Assembly (NCBI GenBank): GCA_032622095.1
Contig: CP136061.1
Location: 16,430,440 to 16,494,439, forward strand
Direction of reading: 5' to 3'
Length of the DNA stretch: 64,000 nt
From: Siphonodentalium dalli
Lineage: Eukaryota; Mollusca; Scaphopoda; Gadilida; Siphonodentaliidae
The notes below the pieces were generated by a model. The model was not told where the DNA came from, made no database searches, and worked only from the letters and a program-made list of their open reading frames with translations. Below, piece by piece: positions 1-9,572 of the stretch. Made by a program: the position numbers and the translations under genes. Each line of letters starts with the position of its first letter. Positions within the stretch are counted from its first letter, which is position 1.

Positions 1-210
1 TAGAGTTATCCATCCTTGTCCGTTTGAATAGTGTTTTGGTGTACACATCTCGCGCATATTGCGAAGTTGAAGGCAATTATTAGTACTCATCTCGAGAAAT
101 TAACAAATTTCAAAAATCAATATCTAATAACTCTGAGCTTTGTTTGATGGGTTCCTCGACTCGAATCAAATATGTTTTACCCCCAAAGCCAAAGAAATAG
201 TAATATAGGA
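1..210. repeat. Dispersed repeat, copy 1 (partial at window edge)
   Basis: Shares the opening word TAGAGTTATCCATC, a central CATCTCGAGAAAT and the block GGGTTCCTCGACTCGAATCA with 8391-8590. It is probably a transposon end or an old interspersed repeat. No coding potential. From 211 to about 1000 I see only AT-rich DNA. Confidence 0.6.
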
Positions 211-1008
211 CCCTCTGATCGGATTGTTGTTGTTGGAATCTGTTGAGATGGGGACCCTCTGTTCGGATTGAGTACCTTTAATATCACAAATTATAGAATG
301 GGTTTATTGAATGGAATAAGGGTAGAATCATGTAATAAAATATGATAATAAATATTAAAAAGCCACAACAGTACTTTTTATTTATTTGGAGGGGGGTATA
401 TGTTAATTATGCCTAATTGCCTATAATATACCGATACACTAAAGGATTGGACATTTGGGGTATTTTTATTGCATAAAGAGTAAGTTTATCTCAAATTATT
501 ACATGATTTAAGGACACTATCCCATTTCTTTGAGTCCTTATCTTAAGTGAAGCATTTATTTTGCTTGCATGCTTTTCAACTTATTATTTTTTTTTATTTC
601 ATTCTAAATGACTGCTTTTCATATAAAAACCACTTCAATGTGATGCAAAGTTATTATTAACAATCAGATAAGAGCTAACACAGCTTATTGGGCTAAACAA
701 AGAATATGTTGGAAAAATTACTTTGATGAGCAGTATTTCACCCCTCAGCCTGCCTCAGCCATTACTATTATTTAATTTTGAGGAAATCCCCCCTGTACTA
801 CTATTCCGCCCCTATGTTTATTTGGATCATAGGCCTACTGAATGCAATGACTTCACTGAACTTCAATATGAATTCGAGAATTCTGTTTCTATTAAACTGT
901 TGAAAATTTTGGCCAAAATTAATGGCTGGGGGGGGGTGTAATTGACTGGCAGTCCTGTCATCAAGTCCCATGTATAACTTGAAGTTTTGAACTGTTATTG
1001 TTACAAAC

Positions 1009-1112
1009 TACCTTACTCGTATTTAAATTCGCACAGTACAATTTTTCGCTCAGTTTTGAATTCGCGCACTATAAATTTGCGCACCTAGCTGCGCGAATTC
1101 AAAACTGACAAA
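1009..1112. repeat. Short palindromic repeat with GAATTCGCGCA words
   Basis: The sequence CCTTACTCGTATTTAAATTCGC followed by TTTTTCGCTCAGTTTT recurs in inverted orientation at about 3638-3722. Both copies contain internal inverted GCGCGAATT words. It resembles a small MITE family; no target duplication identified. Confidence 0.5.
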
Positions 1113-1539
1113 AATATTTTTTATAATATTTCCATGATATTTTCGTATATCTTGGAGCTGATGACAGTTTCTGTTCTTAGTCATTGCTGGAGGTAGTATA
1201 TGCGTATATTAAACACCATCGCGGCGGATTCACATAGTGTAGACAATACACTAGTAGGCTAACTATACACACACCATCATATTGTGGCGTCCTGGAATGT
1301 TAGTATTTCTTATACACGTTTAACAAGAAAACCATAGTCAGAAATGGTAACGCCACCAATATCATATTATTAGCCATAAATATAAATTAAAATACAATTA
1401 TTCTATAAACTAGCTTTATGCGGGAAATTTGCATACTTCCATATTTCAAGTTTTCTCGTGTCATACATTACTTTCTTCAAACTGTCTTCTTTATTACACA
1501 AGCTGATAGGCCCGACTTCGCCCGGGCTGTTTCCCATCT

Positions 1540-2075
1540 GATTTCCGGTAAAAGGCGCGATTTGACCTTCAACTGACTATTTCGAAAGTCAAGGTCAGGT
1601 CAGGGTCATGATTTGACCAGTCCAAAACACCCCCACCCGGAGAAAAGTACCCCTAGGTATCAAATTTCGTCGAAATCCGTACATTTTAACCCACTTGACC
1701 TTTAATGAACAATTTTGAAGGTCAAGCTAAGGTCGGAGTCATGATTTGACCCGTCCAAAACACTCCCCCGACAACAGTACCCATAGGTATCAAATTTCGT
1801 CGAAATCCATCCGTTTTATCCGATTTGACCTTTGATTGACCACACTGAAGGTCAAGGTCAGGCCGATGTCACGATTTCACCCGTTCAAAACTCTCCCCGG
1901 ACCAAAGTATCCCTAGGTATCAAATTTCGCCGAAATTTGTCCGTTTTTACCCAAATTGACCTTGCATTGACAGTTTTAAATGTCAAGGTCAGGTCGGGGA
2001 CACGATTTGACCCGTCCAAAACACTTCCCGGACACAAATACCCATAAGTATCAAATTACGTTGAAATCTATGGAA
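1540..2075 (+). repeat. Tandem repeat, period about 131 bp, four copies
   Basis: The landmark ATTTGACC(C)GTCC recurs at 1611, 1744, 1874 and 2005 (steps of 133, 130 and 131). Each unit also has CTAGGTATCAAATTTCG and a cluster of GGTCA half-sites such as TCAAGGTCA. A diverged, inverted relative lies at about 51720-51965. No coding potential; the short ORF at 1832-2047 follows the repeat. Confidence 0.8.
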
Positions 2076-2227
2076 AGCCGAGGAGGACATGTTGGTTGCT
2101 AATTGCTAGATATACGACGCGGTATTTTAAAGGTGTTTCAAACTAGGAGATAGAAGTATTCTGCGTTTCAAATGGTGATGAATTATAGTATTTTATTCAA
2201 ATTTTATGGCATAAATTGTTATTAAAA

Positions 2228-2275
2228 CCGTATATACTATAAAAAATGAATGACTCGAAAATTAAGTGGGCCTTT
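2228..2275 (-). mobile_element. MITE end fragment (AAAGGCCCACTT family)
   Basis: The end TCGAAAATTAAGTGGGCCTTT matches the right terminus of the fuller element at 53371-53783. Only one terminus is present here. Confidence 0.45.
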
Positions 2276-2514
2276 AAACAAAGTCACAATTGCAGTTAGG
2301 CTCATCTCATACTCGTCCATTCAGCGATATTCTGCTGCGCAGTTTGTTATAGCCTCCAGTATTCATTGAGCGTTGTTACCCCAACTGTTATAATTCGCCT
2401 TTAGCAGGCGTACTCTTGCCTCAGATTATTGAGATATTAGGTCACACGTAATCACACTAAATCGCATCGAAACATAGCAATTGTGTGGGCAGCTTGGCGT
2501 CAATATGTAATGAG

Positions 2515-3275
2515 AAATAAGGTCATACGTAATGACATTAAACTCAAGAAAACCCGCGAAAACAAAACAAAATCACATTTAATGTTTTAAGTTATTTCCT
2601 TCATAAAAAGAATCTTCGTGATAATGAACCCTCTCAATACTTTAGAATATAGAATTAACCTTAAAATAACAAAAATCTTCGGAACACAGAACCTTCGGAA
2701 TAACGAACGTTCGGATTGGTGAACCTTCGGAATAGCGAACATTCAGAGAAATTTCGGAATAGTGGACATTCGGGATAGTGAACCTTCGGAATAGAGACAT
2801 GCCCCCCCCCCTATTCATATTATATGCCCAGAGTTCAAAGCTATGGACCCATAAAATTATAAACTGGGCCCTTAAAATATTGAACTCCAAATTGGAGCCC
2901 ACACAGAACATCACTTAAGTCAACTGTACCTGTGTCATGTACCAATGTGGGAGTGTCCATATATACCACAACATTCATATTATATGCCAAGAATTCAACG
3001 GTATGGGCCCACGTAATGACATTAAATCTCAAGAAAACCCACGAAAACAAAACAAAATCACATTTAATGTTCTAAGTTAAGTTATTTCCTCTTGTATCTG
3101 TATCGGTGTGCGCGCAGGATCAGTTCGGATGTGAGCGCACACTCCATAAAAAGAATCTTTGTGAAAATGAACCCTCTCAAATTAGTCTCAAAGCTTTAGA
3201 ATATAGAATTAACCTAAAAATAACAAAAACCTTCGGAATAGAGAACCTTCGGAATAGCAAACCTTCATAATAGAA
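2515..3275. repeat. Directly duplicated block with CCTTCGGAATA tandem words
   Basis: 2515-2690 and about 3013-3240 share long words including ACGTAATGACATTAAA, AAAACAAAACAAAATCACAT and GAACCCTCTCAA. Each copy runs into short tandem words of the form GAACCTTCGGAATAG (2667-2800; 3226-3270). Non-coding. Confidence 0.65.
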
Positions 3276-4790
3276 ACATGTCCCCACAATTACACTGGTG
3301 ACGTAAAAACATGTGCTAATCTTTGTCGTACTATCGTAATTATCGGTACGATTTATACTCTAGTACGAAACAAGAATATATTTCTCCATTCGACCATGAG
3401 TCTATACATATCTCTACACCAGTGTACACCCACTTCGTGCGGTAATAATGTTTATGTTACCATGATTTGTCGCTCGGTATTGTGAGAAATGGTCTTAATA
3501 GCGGTTGGCCGAATATAATTATATGCATACATGTATAGGCGTAATTGTCTATTCAACCGTTCATAATAGATGTAAGCTCAACATATAGCCCTCTTGTATT
3601 ACCTATGGACTGTGGTTTAAATTAAACTTGGAAGTCGTACTATTTTTCGCTCAGTTTTAAATTCGCGCACCGATGGATGCGCGAAAAATAGTATTGCGCG
3701 AATTTAAATACGAGTAAGGTACTCAGATAATACCCAAACTTTTGCTTATTAAAAATATTGATTTGGCAGTCGAATTGAGTGATTGACTGATTGATTTACA
3801 AGACTTGCCCCCTACCAAATGTTCAATGTCACATATTTTCTAGCCCATTCCTCCTACTCATTAACTTTAGTCATTTACTTAAATTCTGAATTATGATATT
3901 TGTGTTCTATATTATACATGTTACTACTGTGCGTAATACATGCAATCGACACAGTGTCTATTTATCACAAAGTTTCCATTTCAACATCAAAGTGTCAATG
4001 ATCTCAATGTCACCACTTCAAGTTAAAAATAAAACAACAGTTTTTAAATCATACGGTACCTTGATGCAATCAATTCCAAATGAACGCCTAGTTAGTAGTT
4101 TTGATTACCAAGGTCGTTTCCAGAAAAATAACGATAAATGAAGCTAATGTCCCCAAATTTGTTGTGATTAATTTCCAATTCACGGAATATATTGCACATT
4201 TCCCGGATGATGATTTCCGTATATGAATGCAAAATTCAATGCGAATCGAGTTGATTTCAAAATGTGCGAACACTTATCACTTTACACGGAAGCGCGATGA
4301 CGTCATCGTGTTACGAAGTGCGTACGAAATCTAAGAGTATTACCTCAGTCTATGACGATCTACGCCAACCGAGGTCTGTAGTATTGGCATGAGGCCGCAG
4401 GCCGAATGCTAATACGATAGACCGAGGCCTCATAACTCGGTCAATGTGGAAACAACAAATTAATAAGTATTTTATTAATTAGCAACATTGGCAATAATTG
4501 TTTCACGAGATGAATATATTAACATATAGATATACCGTTGTCATTGTGTGTTTTATTACATTAACAATTATTCAAGCACTTTTTTATTCTTGTGAACCTT
4601 GTGAAGAACTTGCAGCGATTTCACAGTACTGTCAGTTTCCAATGGGAATGATATTGATACGGTTGCACGTAGTTCATCCACGTACATGTATATTTACTCC
4701 CAAAAACAGTGACTGTCCGTAATTCATCCGAAATCAACTGCAATCTATCTTCCGTCGACCCAATATTCTTTGCCGATCGAGCTAATTACG
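3276..4790. other. No gene recognised
   Basis: AT-rich DNA. It contains the second copy of the 1009 palindromic repeat (3638-3722), an ATGACGTCAT palindrome near 4296 and an imperfect inverted GACCGAGGC repeat at about 4355-4440. The open frames here are short and look random. Confidence 0.6.
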
Positions 4791-4792
4791 TA

Positions 4793-5045
4793 TGACGTCA
4801 TTTACGTTACCTTGACTTATTGGCCGTGTTTTCTACTTATTGGTCGAGTTTTTGTTACTTATTGGCCGCGTTTTCTACTTATTGGCCGACTTTTTGTTAA
4901 GTACTTATGACGCGGGCAGCGTTCTACTTATTGCGACCGATAACCGGTAGCTAATTAATATATAGTTATAAAGCGAATAAATGAGAAATTGTGTTGTGAA
5001 CATGCAATTAAATCACACGGGTATATAGTTCAGAAGGAAAACAAT
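4793..5045 (+). promoter_or_regulatory. Promoter-like cluster: CRE plus four inverted CCAAT boxes
   Basis: A perfect TGACGTCA (4793-4800) is followed by four ATTGG (inverted CCAAT) at 4819, 4839, 4861 and 4881, spaced 20, 22 and 20 bp, inside a 40-bp tandem unit. An AT-rich TATA-like stretch lies near 4955-4975 and an ATG at 5046. Activity is inference; a tandem repeat could produce the pattern by chance. Confidence 0.35.
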
Positions 5046-5159
5046 ATGGCGTCTTCATTTTTTGGCAAGGCAATTTCTGTCTTCTCTGCTATTAAGCTTG
5101 TTTTTGGTTACATGTCAAGGTTGTTCTCTCGCGATGAATGTGTAGAATTGGAGAAGTAA
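5046..5159 (+). CDS. Small ORF or candidate first exon (37 codons), unknown function
   Basis: The ORF starts at the first ATG after the CRE/CCAAT cluster and reads MASSFFGKAISVFSAI..., with a mildly hydrophobic N-terminal stretch, ending in an acidic ECVELEK. The stop TAA overlaps a donor-like sequence (AA|GTAAAT), so it may be a first coding exon ending in phase 2. That phase does not fit the cadherin exon at 6412. I do not recognise the product; it may belong to another gene or a transposon. Confidence 0.25.
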   Translation: MASSFFGKAISVFSAIKLVFGYMSRLFSRDECVELEK

Positions 5160-5294
5160 ATGATTGTATCGCGCTCATGGAGTTGCGCTGAATTGGTCAC
5201 TCTCACCGGTTTTCTGTGATAAAGTTACCCAGGTTCCTGAAATTGTGATAAAGTTACCCAGGTTGGAGAGAATTGTGATAAAGTTACCCAGGTT

Positions 5295-5795
5295 AAAGGC
5301 ACGGTTGGCCTTAATTGTAGAAAATATTCATATTTGTTCCAAACACCGTAAACAGAAAAACATTAAAACGCATACAGTTTCGTTCATAGATACCATGACC
5401 ATCGCGTAAACTCCATGTTATCATAAAGATATACTATGTTTTACCTAAGCAAGAGCCTGATTGTGTTACAGAACACAGCACAATGCTTCTGGCTAATCAC
5501 ACCCAAATGGCATAAACGCTCTTTATTAGCTCCCTATCAGGAATTCACCAACAAAGAACGCTCTTTATGTTTACCATCATAATATAAACAAACGCCAAAA
5601 AAGTAACTTTTTTATGCTTTTGTTTACATAACAATGGTCAAACATTTGACAATAACATACTGTTTATGCGATATTTCTTATTTGTATACGGACAAAGTCT
5701 GTCTACATTTTGATGTTCTTTCTGTTTGTGGCGGTTTTTGACGTGTGTAAATATTTTCACAGGATACCCACCGCCAAGGCCAACCGTATACCTTT
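5295..5795. mobile_element. Nested TTAA-type MITE, copy 1
   Basis: The ends AGGCACGGTTGGCCTTAA and (inverted) AGGTATACGGTTGGCCTT are each bordered by TTAA (5293-5296 and 5794-5797), as for piggyBac-type insertions. Its interior (ACGCTCTTTATT pair, TTTGACAATAACATACTG, GGCGGTTTTTGACG) recurs around 60190-60372 plus 62244-62436. Non-autonomous. Confidence 0.65.
5516..5566 (+). repeat. Paired ACGCTCTTT motif, locus 1
   Basis: ACGCTCTTT begins at 5516 and again at 5558 (42 bp apart), with TATCAGG between. The same arrangement recurs at 11657, 11779, 57624 and 60290. Confidence 0.6.
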
Positions 5796-6411
5796 AAGCA
5801 AATATCACAATAAGAACTTGATTTAAAAGTGACGGAGGGAAATACTGTTCAGTTTTGGCGAGTAAAAGCCCTTATTTAGCACACATTAAGATATATTAGT
5901 ACTGTAGCTCGTCATTTTGATCGCAAAAATGAATAATTTGTTGCTAAACATGAAATATTCTTAACCTGGGTAACTTTATCACAATCCTCTCCAACCTGAG
6001 TAACTTAATCACAATTTCGGGAACCTGGGTAACTTTATCACATAAAACCGGTGAGAGTGACATATTCAGCCTCAGTTGCCTGGTCTATGAGGTCTCATGA
6101 AGCTTGCTACTTTTTTATTATAATTGGAAAGTATGAGTAAGTAAAACTTTAAAATATAAAAGTTATTGCATGAAGTATAATTTGAATTTGTCTACGGGGG
6201 TAGATTATTTTGAATTGGTACAATATTACTGAGTATCACAAACTAAGTTAAGGCCAAACCTTCACAGTATATTATCTTTCGTCTTCATACATTTCGTAAA
6301 CATTCCTCAAAATGAAATATAGACCATTCCAATGTATATGTTTTTAACTGGGTGGAATTATCCGCATAGTAGAGTAATGAAAGGTCTAATAATGCATTAT
6401 TCCATGTTCAG

Positions 6412-6586
6412 CCTCCAGTGATAACAAATGCTCCCGATTCAACGACGGTAACAGAAGACGAAACAGTGGCCAAAGCTCTGATTCAACTGACTGTTACAGA
6501 ACCAAACTCAGAGACTTACACTTGCAGAGTTGACTCCTGTAATGGCGCACCGATTTGTCCGTTCAGCTCTCGAGCGGTTGTTGGAG
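6412..6586 (+). CDS. Cadherin-like gene, visible exon 1 (first half of EC1)
   Basis: The open frame runs from the acceptor AG at 6410-6411 to the donor GTTAGT at 6587 and gives residues 1-58. It begins PPVITNAPDS and continues with TVTEDETVA, the typical first strand of a cadherin repeat. Cysteines at 38, 43 and 49 include a CPF motif at 49-51. I chose the start at 6412 (phase 0) because PP then follows the N-D/E-x-P linker expected at the end of the preceding repeat; an alternative AG at 6417-6418 would give a phase-1 start and shorten the exon by 7 nt. Extracellular. A 287-bp MITE sits 9 bp beyond the donor. No upstream exon was recognised in 1-6411. Confidence 0.75.
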
Positions 6587-6595
6587 GTTAGTTTG
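6587..6595 (+). promoter_or_regulatory. Splice donor of exon 1, also left 9-bp target duplication
   Basis: GTTAGTTTG contains the GTTAGT donor and is repeated exactly at 6883-6891, on the far side of the MITE 6596-6882. Confidence 0.75.
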
Positions 6596-6882
6596 TAAAC
6601 TCCACGCAGCGCCCTCTCCGTTATCACTGCGATAGATCACTGCCGGGACGATGGTACTTTGCGGATAGATACATCTATTTTTACGTAACGTAAAGTCACC
6701 TATCTTATTTTGACCACCAGCTTGCAATAATGGTAATTATTTCGGTATTGATATGAACAATATGAACGGCATGAGGCAGACTTTAATCGTAAAACATAAG
6801 AACTATAAGATCATGTCAGAAACCCTTACCAAATCAATGGTATCTCAGCGGAGCGATGGGAGAGAACTCTACCTGAAGTTTG
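6596..6882 (+). mobile_element. Mutator-like MITE family 2, copy 1, inserted at the splice donor
   Basis: Ends AAACTCCACGCAG and (inverted) CAAACTTCAGGTAG. It is flanked by the 9-bp direct repeat GTTAGTTTG (6587-6595 and 6883-6891). Homologous copies are at 53927-54249 (same orientation) and 45071-45390 (inverted), sharing TACTTTGCGGA, GCAATAATGGTAATTA and TTTCGGTATTGAT. 9-bp duplications are characteristic of Mutator-like elements. No coding capacity. Confidence 0.85.
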
Positions 6883-6891
6883 GTTAGTTTG

Positions 6892-7628
6892 CTGTGCTGT
6901 TAAAGATACCATGTCCATTGTGACACCAATCATCCACCACATATGTACGTTTTCTAATAATTCGATCGGATCCATATAAGCCAAATAATCGCTTCTCATA
7001 AAGTGCTTAAACAGCGGTCTCAAAATGATCTTTTGTGATAGGTTTCGACATTTCCCACCCCTGGTCAAGTGGTCCCGCTAATGTGGTATGATGCGGTTGG
7101 GTCCTGCTGAATTGCTATGATGCTGTTATATATAGGGCAAACTGAGGCTGTTAACAGAAAGTGCCGTTATATTTTTTTAATTTGTCTTTTTCGCGGTGTT
7201 CCGATAATCTGCACAATCCAGTAAAAGCCAGTATGCGTATCAAACATTCAAATACATATTTATTGCAAAATATAATTAATACTGGTTGTATTAGTTGTTG
7301 AAAATCGTCTATAATCAAGTTGGTTAGTCATGTCGTTTTAGAAACACCACCCCAGGCATTATTACATCATTAAAAAATATATATGTTCTTGGATATTTCA
7401 TACACTGGTTTTTCTCAAATCGCTCGGATTAGCCAAACACCGCGAAAATGACAACTTTAGACAAAATAACGGTACTTTTTCGTAACCGCATATTGGCATA
7501 TTATCAGGACCACTTGCCCAGGCGTATATACTACTTATGGATTAATTGGATGATTGTATTAATTTCGCAATTTACGTATGATACGTATGACGTTGGTTTC
7601 AAGTCAAAAGGAGACTAAACACATCATA
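6892..7628. other. Intron 1 sequence, nothing recognised
   Basis: AT-rich intronic DNA between two MITEs. The minus-strand frame at 6826-7068 has no recognisable family. Confidence 0.6.
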
Positions 7629-7630
7629 TA

Positions 7631-7794
7631 CATTAATGCCCTAAATAATCGACTCCTTAACCACAGCAGAATTATCGGTAACTTTTCACCGAGAGCTTTC
7701 CGATGAGTGGCAACAAGCCATACTTCCGACTAAATCCTGAAAAGTTACCCATAATTCTACTGTGGTTAAGGAGTCGATTATTTAGGGCATTACT
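7631..7794. mobile_element. Tc1/mariner-type MITE, copy 1
   Basis: Inverted ends around ATGCCCTAAATAATCGACTC; the interior has GAGAGCTTTCCGATGA and TTCCGACTAAATCCTGAAAA. Relatives: 43227-43353, 47809-47947 and 49542-49646. The outermost CAGT and the right TA are degraded in this copy. Confidence 0.8.
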
Positions 7795-7945
7795 TTTTCA
7801 CACACCCAAGTTTCTGAGACGAGGAAATGGGAGCAGCTGAGATTGTATAGAACGTTTTTTCATTGTCAGAGCAATATTATATCGCAAAAATTTCTTTCGA
7901 GCTGATAAAGACAAGATGTTAGCTTTTTTTTTTTTTTTCGACCAG

Positions 7946-8119
7946 TGGCTTCCATCTGGATGGATGACAATCCCGGCTTCGCTGCAGCAGCGCCTCCTAC
8001 TTCCCAGTATGACCTGAACATCATATGCCAAGATGCCAGTGGTTCCGATTCCGCTTCGTACACGTACACGGTACGTGTTACAGCAAACCAACCCGCTGTG
8101 TGGGATGCATCCTTTCCAG
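7946..8119 (+). CDS. Cadherin-like gene, visible exon 2 (second half of EC1)
   Basis: It follows an uninterrupted T-tract and the acceptor AG at 7944-7945, and ends at the donor GTGGGT at 8120. Phase 1-1, 174 nt. Residues 59-116 include the strand YDLNIICQDASG and the end-of-repeat TVRVTANQP, where NQPAVW replaces the usual DxNDNxPxF. Cys86 lies in the C-x-D-x-x-G strand and could pair with one of the three cysteines of exon 1. The calcium-binding DxNDN is degenerate, so calcium dependence at this linker is doubtful. The following intron is 14 kb and transposon-filled; a symmetrical 1-1 exon hidden in it could be missed. Confidence 0.85.
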
Positions 8120-8390
8120 GTGGGTATATCATTGTCTTACACGTACCTGCTTAAAGGTAGTCAATCTAATCAGACGGTCTCCATACCATCATGATACAAC
8201 AACAGCAACATTCCTTCAAAATACGCTTTAGTTATCAGAATCGATTAATTACAACAAAATAATGCTAACCACTGTCAACTGTGGTATAAAATTTCCTCAA
8301 AACGTGTTATTTATAAACATGTTGTTCAACGAACTATGACCGTATTATCACTTAATTATCACGAAATTTGTCCGTATTACCACTTGGTTT

Positions 8391-8595
8391 TAGAGTTATC
8401 CATCTTCATCCGCAATTTTGACCTATACCGTCGTCTTGACGATGTTTTTCCAGGCCACAAATAAGTACATATCTCGAGAAATAACAAATTGCAAAAATCG
8501 ATATCTGATCACTCTGAACTTTGATGGGTGGGTTCCTCGACTCGAATCAAATAATTTTTTACCCCCGTAGCCAAAGAAATAGTAATTTGGGAGAG
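8391..8595. repeat. Dispersed repeat, copy 2, interrupted by a MITE
   Basis: Matches 1-210 in order (TAGAGTTATCCATC, ATCTCGAGAAAT, GGTTCCTCGACTCGAATCAA). The piggyBac-type MITE at 8600 cuts it off at its right side. Confidence 0.6.
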
Positions 8596-8599
8596 TTAA

Positions 8600-8991
8600 C
8601 CCTTTACCCAACAGAAGGGCCCTGTGCCAATGCATTCTCTTATATATGCGAGTCGACCATAGGTCGCCTCGCATATATAAGAGAATGCATTGGCTTAACA
8701 CATTAAAAAATATATAATTGTTAAAGAATGTAAGAAAAAATGGTAAAAAAAGATTTTTTTTAGGCCAATGCATTCTCTTATATATGCGAGGCGACCTATG
8801 GTCGACTCGCATATATAAGAGAATGCATTGGCACAGGGCATAACTGTAACTATCACAATGTGGTCAAGGAGCCGGTTCCAATGATATCCATATTTGTATG
8901 GTTCTATTGAGACAGACCGAAGATATTTTAGGCTGTTGAAGCTTTATTTGGCCGGTTTTGGCCGGTTTTGGCCGGTTTGTTGGGTAAAGGG
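8600..8991. mobile_element. piggyBac-type MITE with a hairpin-of-hairpins core
   Basis: The terminal inverted repeat CCCTTTACCCAACA is bordered by TTAA on both sides (8596-8599, 8992-8995), the piggyBac target duplication. Inside, two hairpins (about 8618-8695 and 8764-8839), each built from inverted copies of GCCAATGCATTCTCTTATAT, are themselves inverted relative to each other around a 68-bp spacer. Near the right end GGCCGGTTTT is tandemly repeated three times. No ORF. Confidence 0.85.
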
Positions 8992-9169
8992 TTAATTCGG
9001 ATTATGCGTCTTTAACCATTTCTTTACTAAATGGATTCTCGCATTATTATAAAGGTATAGATTGGAATGGTCTAGTATTCACCTGGAGGGACGTTCAAGA
9101 AATATAAGCTATTTGTCGCTCCAACGTGGGTCGTCGGTCGATGGGCCACTGCAGATGTTCACATGGTTA

Positions 9170-9572
9170 TTTTTCCAATCACAAATTATGTATAAATACT
9201 TTTTATTTCCTTGAAATGTGTTATTATATATCTTTTTGGTTTATTTGAAATTAATTATATGCATGTTCAGATATATAATTACACCTCACACTCTGTACTC
9301 TGACCTTCTCTCTAAAATTCTGACATTATCTTCTGTCCCTTTGTCTCGCCTCCACCTCATATTTCTTCTTTCTATGGATCTTTTTTGTGCCTCTATTATT
9401 TACCCCTACTTGACTTGCAGTCAAGTAGGGCTGTGCCATTGTCAAGGGAGAGGGCTTCAAATAAGCCTATGGCTTGTTGCCTAATCCCATTTTTCTTCTA
9501 AATTTGTATCTATTGTAATTATTTATCTGAATGTCCATAGAGGGAAAAATAAATACTGTTTAAACTAAATAT
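9170..9572 (+). mobile_element. LINE 3' end fragment
   Basis: Contains a stable small hairpin (CTACTTGACTTGCAGTCAAGTAG, about 9407-9428), then GGCTTGTTGCCTAATCC, a T-rich tract and AATAAA at 9548, followed by an A-rich end. This order resembles 3' UTRs of CR1-like LINEs in marine invertebrates (inference by pattern). No RT frame remains. Confidence 0.5.

Larger units (their letters stand above)
5196..6061. mobile_element. DNA transposon-like element with about 100-bp terminal inverted repeats
   Basis: Both ends begin GTCACTCTCACCGG (inverted at the right). Each terminal repeat contains three tandem copies of a unit with GATAAAGTTACCCAGGTT, spaced about 32 bp. The arms match over about 100 bp with a few mismatches. 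No transposase is present. A second element (5295-5795) is nested inside. No clear target duplication. Confidence 0.8.
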
